Below, in pieces: positions 25,024-31,407 of a DNA stretch of 54,975 bases (positions are counted from its first letter, which is position 1; each line of letters opens with the position of its first letter). The notes below the pieces were generated by a model. It searched no databases, was not told where the DNA came from, and saw only the letters and a list, made by a program, of their open reading frames with translations. The DNA is taken from the NCBI RefSeq assembly GCF_019636075.1, contig NZ_JAHBYG010000028.1, positions 1 to 54,975 of the forward strand. The letters are read 5' to 3'. This stretch comes from Ferrovibrio sp. (lineage in GTDB: Bacteria; Pseudomonadota; Alphaproteobacteria; Ferrovibrionales; Ferrovibrionaceae). Both the position numbers and the translations under genes were made by a program.

Positions 25024-26232
25024 ATGAGCCTGTCCATGCCCCTTTCCACCTTGCCCGTCTTACGGGTGAAGCCGCGCGAAGAACGCCGTATCCGTGCCGG
25101 TCACCCTTGGATTTACGCAAACGAGCTAACACTCGACGCAGAGGCGAAAAAACTTTCGCCTGGTGAGTTGGTGCGTGTATTCGACGCGCATGGCGGAGGG
25201 TTGGGTGTGGGTGGGTTCAACCTTCACTCTCTAATCGCGGTGCGCTTGTTCAGTTCAGACACTGAAACTCATGTCGACATAGAATTTTTGAAAGCCAAAA
25301 TACACGCGGCATTGGCCGTCCGCACACGCTTCTTCAGTGCGCCTTACTATCGTCTGGTCCATGCCGAGGGCGATGGTTTGCCGGGTTTCATCATCGACCG
25401 TGTGGCCGATTCGCTGATTCTGCAGGCCAATACCGCCACGGCCGAACGGCTCACGCCGATGATGATACAGGCGTTGCACCAGGTGCTGGCGCCGCGTGCC
25501 ATCGTGCTGCGCAACGATTCAGCGGTGCGGCGTCTGGAAGGCCTGGAGGAAAGCGTTGCACTGGTCGATGGCGGCGTGTTGCCGGATGGCGTGTCGGTAG
25601 AAGAGGGCGGTGTGCATTTCGCGCTGGATCCGCTCGCCGGGCAGAAGACCGGCTGGTATTACGATCTGCGTTTCGCGCGTGACATGGTGGCTGCGCAATG
25701 CAGCGGCGCCCGGGTGCTGGATTGCTACAGCCATACCGGGGCTTTTGCCTTGCGGGCGGCCAAGGCCGGGGCGCGCAGCGTGCTGGCGGTGGATCGCTCC
25801 GAACTGGCGCTGCAGCTTGCCGCGCGCAGTGCCAAGGCCAATGGGTTGGATGCGCTTTGCCGCTTCGAGAAGGCCGATGCCTTCGAGGCGCTGGAAAAGC
25901 TGCAAGCCGGCGGCGAGCGTTTCGATGTGGTGATCACCGATCCGCCCAACTTCGTCAAAAGCCGCAAGGATCTTGGCGCCGGCGCGCGGGCCTTCCGCAA
26001 GCTGGCCAGGCTGGCCGCGCCGCTGGTGGCGCCGGGCGGGCTGTGGTTCGTGGCCTGCTGCGCCCATCTGTTGCCGCAGGAGACGTTCGCCAAGGAAGTG
26101 TCGATCGGCCTGTCGGCGGCCGGCCGGCAGGGTCGTATCCTGGCCCAGGGCGGGGCGGGTCCAGATCATCCGGTGCATCCGCAGGTGCCGGAAAGCGCCT
26201 ATCTGAAATGGCAGCTCTTCCAGCTGGATTGA
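25024..26232 (+). CDS. RlmI-like class I SAM-dependent rRNA methyltransferase
   Basis: This 402-residue cytoplasmic enzyme probably methylates cytosine in 23S rRNA. An N-terminal PUA domain (about 10-85) with RIRAGHPWIYANEL is followed by an EEHEB linker domain. The Rossmann methyltransferase domain has VLDCYSHTGAFALRAAKAGA (SAM motif I) and DVVITDPPNF (catalytic-loop motif IV). The last part ends in PESAYLKWQLFQLD. ATG at 25024 or 25036 are both possible. About the first 350 bp have near 54% GC and AT-ended codons, while the rest is near 65-70%, suggesting a mosaic gene. It converges on the small-protein gene at 26238 with 5 bp between stops. Confidence 0.9.
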   Translation: MSLSMPLSTLPVLRVKPREERRIRAGHPWIYANELTLDAEAKKLSPGELVRVFDAHGGGLGVGGFNLHSLIAVRLFSSDTETHVDIEFLKAKIHAALAVRTRFFSAPYYRLVHAEGDGLPGFIIDRVADSLILQANTATAERLTPMMIQALHQVLAPRAIVLRNDSAVRRLEGLEESVALVDGGVLPDGVSVEEGGVHFALDPLAGQKTGWYYDLRFARDMVAAQCSGARVLDCYSHTGAFALRAAKAGARSVLAVDRSELALQLAARSAKANGLDALCRFEKADAFEALEKLQAGGERFDVVITDPPNFVKSRKDLGAGARAFRKLARLAAPLVAPGGLWFVACCAHLLPQETFAKEVSIGLSAAGRQGRILAQGGAGPDHPVHPQVPESAYLKWQLFQLD

Positions 26233-26237
26233 GGGCG

Positions 26238-26741
26238 CTAAATCTTCAGCACCTTGTTGATGGCTTCGCGCAGCATCTTCACCACCTCTTTTTCGGTGGT
26301 GCTGCCTTCGCCGGTCACCTGCTGGGCCAGCACAACATACATGGCATCCACATGCAGGCGGATCACCTCGAACTGGGCTTCCGTAACGGCGCCCAGCCGC
26401 TTGACGAAATCATGTGCCGATTTCGCCAGTATGGTGAGCAGGGGATAGCCGAACATGGTGCCCATGCCCTTGATATCCAAAGCAGCGTAGCCCACCTTGG
26501 GCAACATCAGATAACGATCCTGCGGCTCGGCGGCCGCTTCCAGGATCAGCTTTCGCAGGTCGCGCAGCTTATCGAGGATTTCAACGGCAAAATTATCACC
26601 ATGCGACGCAATCACCTTTTCCAGCTTGGCGGCGGTTTCCGGCGTCAGAACCACCGGCATCCCCACCGTCAGGCTGACGGCCTTGCGTCTGAGGTTTTGT
26701 GGGGCGGCTATGAATTCCGGTATAATGACTTTTCTTCGCAT
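26238..26741 (-). CDS. Conserved small helical protein, paralogue A (unknown)
   Basis: I do not recognise this 167-residue protein. By hand alignment it matches the protein at 28289-28783 at roughly half of the positions (about 85 of 157), so the two are paralogues. Shared blocks are EILDKL, IKGMG..FGYPLLT.LAKS.HDF and AQFEVIR.HVDAMY..LAQ.VTG.G. It appears soluble and mostly helical with no signal peptide. The invariant His in the LAKS-HDF helix could be a functional residue, which is a guess. The ATG at 26741 is chosen because homology begins there. It is divergent from the 387-residue unknown gene and its small upstream ORF. Confidence 0.75.
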   Translation of the reverse strand: MRRKVIIPEFIAAPQNLRRKAVSLTVGMPVVLTPETAAKLEKVIASHGDNFAVEILDKLRDLRKLILEAAAEPQDRYLMLPKVGYAALDIKGMGTMFGYPLLTILAKSAHDFVKRLGAVTEAQFEVIRLHVDAMYVVLAQQVTGEGSTTEKEVVKMLREAINKVLKI

Positions 26742-26792
26742 GTTTTCCGTTTCATAGCGGGGCGCCCTGGCGCGTATTCGGAGGAATATTAC

Positions 26793-27020
26793 ATGCCAGG
26801 CGGGCAAACGGCCAATAGGTCCAGGCGGCTGGCCGAGCCGAATTCTGCCGAAAAGAAAGGCAGTACGCGGCATAACTGCCACAGCGACATAATTCTATGG
26901 CTAAGCCGGCCAGGAGATTTGCAAATTGCCCAGGCTCACAATAGTGTGACGGCGCACAATGACGACGGGAATAGCTTCTACTCCCGCCGTACCGTTGTAC
27001 GCGTTAAGGCAACCCGATGA
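26793..27020 (+). CDS. Candidate small ORF coupled to the downstream unknown gene
   Basis: A 75-codon frame starts at ATG 26793 with GGAGGAAT placed 8 bp upstream, a better ribosome binding site than most in this window. Its stop overlaps the start of the 387-residue gene as ATGA (27017-27020), a common sign of translational coupling. The product would be hydrophilic and basic, with no membrane segment and no family I recognise. Codon use is mixed, so it may be a leader whose translation matters more than its product. It fills most of the 275-bp divergent gap. Confidence 0.4.
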   Translation: MPGGQTANRSRRLAEPNSAEKKGSTRHNCHSDIILWLSRPGDLQIAQAHNSVTAHNDDGNSFYSRRTVVRVKATR

Positions 27021-28180
27021 TGAAGAAAACGAAGAAGTCGTCGCGCAAGAATATCTCCCCTTTGCTGGAGAAGATTCTGGCAGACCGCTCGAATGTGGTT
27101 TTTAACGTCCCGAAAAAAGTCAAAAAAATCGGGCGGGATTTCTTTGACAACTCCCGGTTGAATAAAGCCATCATCTTCAAATATCCGAACTTCGAAACGG
27201 ATATCGACGAATTCATCGAGGGCGCCGGCCAGAAGAAAGAACGCCCGGTCGAGACCTGCCTCTACTTCCCCTACGATACCAATATGCCGCAGGATGGCGG
27301 CCATGGCGTTTATCTGCGTGAGCATGATTTCGCTGAAAAACTGCGCTACTTCATCGGCATCGATCTGAGCGCGCTCACCCCGGAAAACGCCCGCGATCTG
27401 GAGCTGCTCTCGCTGCTGGACGACATCCCCTCGCTCGACCCGTTTCTGATGCGGGTGAAATTCGACGAGGCGCGGGTGAATATCGACGCCGAGTTCCTCG
27501 GTCTGGATAAGGTGGAAGAGCTCAACATCAAGAGCATCGTCACCCGCGACGTTTATCCGATCATCACCAAGGCGTTTCCGCCGGGGTATATCGAGAAGCG
27601 CGCCCGTTCGCTCACCGATTTCATCAACGGCCTGTGGAAGACCACGTCGCAGGAAGCCGAGCTGTTCATCGAAAGCTTCAAGATCGACAAGTCGCTGACC
27701 AACCGGATCCTCACCGCCTGGAAGGGCGTGGCCTATTACGAATACAAGTATTCGGAAAATATCCGCCGCAGCACCGAAATCATCAAATGGCTGGCCTCGC
27801 CCGATTCCGATCCTTACGACCTGGCCATGGTGGGCCATCTGAAGGATCTCTATGCGATGCACAAGCGCACCACCATCGAGGGCATGAAGGGCCTGACGCG
27901 TAGCACCATCAATATTTTCAAGAGCTATCGCGAATGCCACAACCGCTTCATGGAGCATAACGATCCGGGCCCGTTCCGCGACTTCCTGAACAAGGCCAAC
28001 GAGCGCTTCTGGGTGCTGGGTTTCTGCGTGAACGCGCTGGATCACTGCAATTATCTGTTCGAGATCGACGTGATGGACAAGCCGGGCATGCGCCTGCGCT
28101 CGGATCAGTTCGAGATTTTCCTGAACAAGCTGAATTCCACCATCGAGGCCAACGCCAACCCCGAGCAGCAGCTCAACTGA
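27017..28180 (+). CDS. Conserved protein of unknown function (387 aa)
   Basis: I do not recognise this 387-residue protein. It begins with a Lys/Ser-rich stretch (MMKKTKKSSRKN). Predicted strands and helices follow, and from about 190 onward it is mainly helical, with FPPGYIEKRARSLTDFINGL, YYEYKYSENIRRSTEIIKWL and FWVLGFCVNALDHCNYLFE as recognisable blocks. No signal peptide, membrane segment, Walker motif or DNA-binding helix-turn-helix is evident. The AAGG at 27006-27009 and the overlap with the small ORF suggest coupled translation. Its position between two paralogous small-protein genes, one divergent and one convergent, suggests a joint function. Confidence 0.75.
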   Translation: MMKKTKKSSRKNISPLLEKILADRSNVVFNVPKKVKKIGRDFFDNSRLNKAIIFKYPNFETDIDEFIEGAGQKKERPVETCLYFPYDTNMPQDGGHGVYLREHDFAEKLRYFIGIDLSALTPENARDLELLSLLDDIPSLDPFLMRVKFDEARVNIDAEFLGLDKVEELNIKSIVTRDVYPIITKAFPPGYIEKRARSLTDFINGLWKTTSQEAELFIESFKIDKSLTNRILTAWKGVAYYEYKYSENIRRSTEIIKWLASPDSDPYDLAMVGHLKDLYAMHKRTTIEGMKGLTRSTINIFKSYRECHNRFMEHNDPGPFRDFLNKANERFWVLGFCVNALDHCNYLFEIDVMDKPGMRLRSDQFEIFLNKLNSTIEANANPEQQLN

Positions 28181-28202
28181 GGCTGTTTGCTATCGGCCGG
28201 TT

Positions 28203-28296
28203 TGGCTGCTGCCGCACATCGGTTTACTGGCGGCCTAGCCGCGCACCGATAGGCTTGGCGGCCTAGCCGCACATCGGTTACTGGCGGCCTAGCCGC
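28203..28296. repeat. CTAG-centred tandem palindromes in a convergent gap
   Basis: TGGCGGCCTAGCCGC occurs at 28228-28242, 28256-28270 and 28282-28296, 26-28 bp apart, with a degenerate fourth copy at 28203-28215. Spacers resemble ACATCGGTTAC. Each core can fold as GGCGGC/GCCGC(C) around CTA. The last copy overlaps the TAG stop of the minus-strand gene. It may end transcripts from both sides, or be a protein-binding array. Confidence 0.8.
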
Positions 28297-28783
28297 CCTC
28301 TGCCACCACATCGATGGCGCGATTGAGCATGGCCAGCATTTCAGATTCGCTGGCGCCGCCCTGGCCGGTCACATGCTGGGCCAGCAGGATATACATGGCA
28401 TCCACATGGATGCGGATCACCTCGAACTGCGCATCGCTGGGCATGCTCAGGCCGCGGATGAAATCATGCAGCGATTTCGCCAGCCGGGTCAGCAGCGGAT
28501 AGCCGAAAGTGCCGCCCATACCCTTGATCTCGAAAGCCAGTTCGCCGATCGCCGGTAGCATGAACATGCGCGCGATGCTGTCTGGCCCCACGCCGGCAAT
28601 AGTGGTGCGCATGGTCTTCAGCTTGTCCAGAATCTCCATGGCGAACGTGTCGCCATTGGCGGCTATGGCGGCTTCAAGTTTGGAGGCTATGTCTTCTGTA
28701 AGTTGTACCGCCACGCCGGTCTTGAAGTTGACCGCTTTGTTGCGCAGATCCTGCGGCGGATTGATGAATTGGGGTTTCTTCAT
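28289..28783 (-). CDS. Conserved small helical protein, paralogue B (unknown)
   Basis: This 164-residue protein is the paralogue of the one at 26238-26741, sharing QLTEDIASKLE-type, EILDKL, IKGMGGTFGYPLLTRLAKS and EVIRIHVDAMYILLAQ blocks at the same spacing. It has no signal peptide or membrane segment. I do not recognise the family. It converges on the 387-residue gene, and its 3' end lies inside the CTAG repeat, so the last residues (VAEGG) are encoded by repeat sequence. The ATG at 28783 has no clear Shine-Dalgarno site. The two copies may be subunits or alternative partners of the middle protein; this is inference. Confidence 0.75.
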   Translation of the reverse strand: MKKPQFINPPQDLRNKAVNFKTGVAVQLTEDIASKLEAAIAANGDTFAMEILDKLKTMRTTIAGVGPDSIARMFMLPAIGELAFEIKGMGGTFGYPLLTRLAKSLHDFIRGLSMPSDAQFEVIRIHVDAMYILLAQHVTGQGGASESEMLAMLNRAIDVVAEGG

Positions 28784-28942
28784 CGGCCGGCAATCCCGGG
28801 CTGTCGAATCCCATATGCGCTTACAACGTTCGTCATGCTCGCTTATAGGGTAGAATAGATTACCGATCAGTTTATTACAATTCGCAGGGATATGCGGTGA
28901 TTTTTGACGAGGGTTTTATCCCGGAATTTCAAGCTTGGGATG

Positions 28943-30130
28943 TTATCCCCGACGGGCCTGCCTGGGTAGCCATTCGCCCAGCCGCTGCAATGCCTGGTCG
29001 ATGGTTCCGGCCTCCACGGAGAAGGAAAACCGGATGAAACGATGGCCTTCCTGGCTGTCGAAATCCACCCCGGGGGCTGCCACCACGCCGGTCTCGTCCA
29101 GCATGCGCTGGCAGAACGCCACCGAATCATCGGCCAGATGGCTTATGTTGCAATACAGATAGAAAGCGCCATCGGGCGGCGCGAAGCTGTTCAGCCCCAG
29201 GCCGGGCAGGGCCTGCAGCAGCTTTTGCCGGTTGGCGGCATAGAGCGCCAGCCTTTGCTCCATCTCCGGCTCGCATTCCAGCGCCGCTAGGGCGGCCACC
29301 TGCGACAGGTAGGGCGCCGAAATCTGTAAACTGCCGGCCAGGGCTTCCACCCGCGGCACCAGCCGTTCGGGCAGCACCAGCCAGCCGATCCGCCAGCCGG
29401 TCATACCCCAGTATTTCGAAAAGCCGTTGATCACGATGGCTTCCGGGCCTTGACCCAGAATCGTCGGCGCCGGCTGGCCATAGACGATGCCGTGATAGAG
29501 TTCGTCCACCACCAGCCACAGGCCGCGGCGCCGGCAGGCGGCATAGATTTCGGCCAGGTCGGCGGCAGGCAGCAGGGTGCCGGTGGGGTTGGCCGGGCTG
29601 GCCAGCACCAGGCCGGCGATATCGGCCGGCAGCGCCTCGATATCCTGCACGCGCGGGCGGAAACCGTTGGCGGCATCGGTGCCGATGCGGTGCGGGGTCA
29701 GGTTCAGCGCCTTCAGCGTGCCGCGATAGGCGGGATAACAGGGCTCCACCACCGCCACTTTCTGCCCGGCCTCGAAAGCGGCCAGGAAAGCCAGCATGAA
29801 GCCGGAAGACGTGCCGATGGTCACCGCGATCCGTTCGGCGGGAATATCCAGGCCATGGCGGCGGCGATACAGGTCGGCAATACCCTGGCGCAGCGGCCGT
29901 ATGCCCAGGGTTTCGGTATAGCCCACCGGGCCGGCCATCGCGGCCTGGGCTGCCGCCACCGCCTTGGCGGGCGGCGGAAAGCTGGGTTCGCCCACCAGCA
30001 GGTTCACCACCGCACCGCCTGCCCGCAGCCGCTGGTTCACCGCTTTGTAGATCGACCACATGCGGTAGATTTCCACGCTGCTGCGCGAGGAGGGCTGGGG
30101 CAGCGGAAATCCGTCTGAACCCGGCATCAT
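28943..30130 (-). CDS. PLP-dependent aminotransferase, class I/II
   Basis: This 395-residue fold-type I aminotransferase has ASPANPTGTLLP, WLVVDELYHGIVYG (Asp and Tyr that hold the cofactor) and the Lys-bearing INGFSKYWGMTGWRIG, which is followed by the usual Arg-containing GHRFIRFSFS near the C-terminus that binds the substrate carboxylate. It is closest in pattern to aspartate/tyrosine-type enzymes of the AAT_I group; the substrate is unknown. Its ATG at 30130 overlaps the stop of the EamA gene (ATGA), so the two are translationally coupled and may form an uptake-export and transamination pair. Confidence 0.9.
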   Translation of the reverse strand: MMPGSDGFPLPQPSSRSSVEIYRMWSIYKAVNQRLRAGGAVVNLLVGEPSFPPPAKAVAAAQAAMAGPVGYTETLGIRPLRQGIADLYRRRHGLDIPAERIAVTIGTSSGFMLAFLAAFEAGQKVAVVEPCYPAYRGTLKALNLTPHRIGTDAANGFRPRVQDIEALPADIAGLVLASPANPTGTLLPAADLAEIYAACRRRGLWLVVDELYHGIVYGQPAPTILGQGPEAIVINGFSKYWGMTGWRIGWLVLPERLVPRVEALAGSLQISAPYLSQVAALAALECEPEMEQRLALYAANRQKLLQALPGLGLNSFAPPDGAFYLYCNISHLADDSVAFCQRMLDETGVVAAPGVDFDSQEGHRFIRFSFSVEAGTIDQALQRLGEWLPRQARRG

Positions 30131-31044
30131 AATGGTGCTTTCATGCGGTGGCGCTGCAACAGCATCGCTGCCGCGCCGCTGGCCAGGGCCACGCCGCTGG
30201 CCACCAGCAGGATACCGGCCCAGGTGATCGGTTCCGGCCATTCATGCAGCAGCGGAATGCCCAGCAGGGCGGCGATCACCGGGGTGAGCGCGGCGAAGGC
30301 GGCGGCCCGTCCGGCCCCCAGCCGGCCCACTGCCAGGCCGAACAGATACAGGCTCAGCACCCCCGTCAGCACCGATTGCAGCAATTGCACGATGATCTCG
30401 AATGGCGGCGCATTGGCCAGGTTGGAGGGCAAGGCAACCAGGTAGACCGGCGCGAAAAGCAGCGCGGCGCTGCAATAGATAAGCGCGGTGGCATGCCAGG
30501 CGCCGAAGCCGGAACGCCGCATCGCCACTGTGAAGCTCGCCCACATGAAACCGGAGCAGACGAATAACAGATGGCCGCGCCAGACCCCGTGTTCGCTATG
30601 CAGGATATGGTAGCCGGCAATGGCGCCGGCGCCCAGCAGGATCAGGCCGAAGCCGGCCAGGCGGTCGCGGCTCAGCTTCTCTCCCAGCACCAGCCAGGAC
30701 AGCAGGGCGGCGAAAAGCGGCATGGTGCCGGGCATGAAGGCGCCGGCATGCGCCACCGGCGCCAGGCTGAAGCCTATGGTGCTGAGGGTGATGAAGGGCA
30801 GGCCAGCACCGATCAGCATCACCACCACGCTGCCGTCATGGCCCCGGCCGAAGCCGATGCCCTGGCGCAGCAGGATCGGCCAGAGCAGCAGGGCCGGAAT
30901 GCACATGCGCAGGAACATCACGTCCCACACGGTCAGCGATCCAACCACGCCGAAACGGGTGAGCGCCAGGCCGGCGGCCCAGAGCACCACGGTGGCAAAA
31001 CCGGCCAGCAGTCCGGGCAGGGGGTTGGTTTCGGTGGGGAGCAT
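30127..31044 (-). CDS. EamA/DMT-family transporter
   Basis: This is a 305-residue inner-membrane protein with about ten hydrophobic segments arranged as two EamA repeats (about 10-145 and 160-295). Typical positions are the GEKLSRDRLAGFGLILLGAG end of repeat one and PVIAALLGIPLLHEWPEPIT in repeat two. Family members export metabolites or amino acids and the substrate is not predictable. The ATG at 31044 lies after GGGGAG. Its stop overlaps the start of the following aminotransferase gene. Confidence 0.88.
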   Translation of the reverse strand: MLPTETNPLPGLLAGFATVVLWAAGLALTRFGVVGSLTVWDVMFLRMCIPALLLWPILLRQGIGFGRGHDGSVVVMLIGAGLPFITLSTIGFSLAPVAHAGAFMPGTMPLFAALLSWLVLGEKLSRDRLAGFGLILLGAGAIAGYHILHSEHGVWRGHLLFVCSGFMWASFTVAMRRSGFGAWHATALIYCSAALLFAPVYLVALPSNLANAPPFEIIVQLLQSVLTGVLSLYLFGLAVGRLGAGRAAAFAALTPVIAALLGIPLLHEWPEPITWAGILLVASGVALASGAAAMLLQRHRMKAPL

Positions 31045-31407
31045 GCAACTATCTAGCGCGGTTTGGTGCTGCCCGTCACCACCCAGCCCCCGACGCTCTC
31101 CGGGGCGCTCTCTGGGCACTCTCCGGAAAGCGGCTCGAACACAGCCCGGTGCTGTTGAAAGATCGGCGCCGGAATACGCGCCTCCCCTCGACTCCCGCGC
31201 GGGCTTGGCGCTATAGTCCGCCGTCGCCGTAAAGGCGCCATATTCTTCGGCTATTTCCGATGCTGCTCGATCGGGAGAGGGCCGGTAGGGTGGCTGGTGG
31301 CGGCGGCTTCGTGCAGCGGTTTGGTATCGGCGTTCGTATCCTCTTCAGAGCAACAGTCACCAGCAAGTTCGTCAGCTATCCCAGTTCGTCAGCTATCACG
31401 GGCCGCC
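31045..31407 (+). other. 363-bp gap before the glucan synthase gene
   Basis: No convincing gene is seen. The gap holds the divergent control region of the EamA and ndvB-like genes. It contains a 15-bp direct repeat near its right end and GC-rich inverted stretches at about 31105-31135. In-frame codons from 31297 could extend the ndvB-like protein, but that residue run is Ser/Ala-rich and unlike the family. Confidence 0.6.
31366..31397 (+). repeat. 15-bp direct repeat just before the ndvB-like start
   Basis: AGTTCGTCAGCTATC occurs exactly at 31366-31380 and 31383-31397, 17 bp apart start to start, ending 10 bp before the ATG at 31408. No Shine-Dalgarno sequence is present there, so the repeat occupies the place where one would be expected. 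Confidence 0.7.

Noticed and set aside
28203..28296. CTAG repeat considered as a small CRISPR array
   Set aside because: Spacers are 11-13 bp and similar to each other, repeats are 15 bp, and no cas genes are present.
31297..31407. N-terminal extension of the ndvB-like gene
   Set aside because: The added residues are Ser/Ala/Gln-rich, precede a natural signal anchor, and overlap the direct repeat; a start at 31408 fits the family better.
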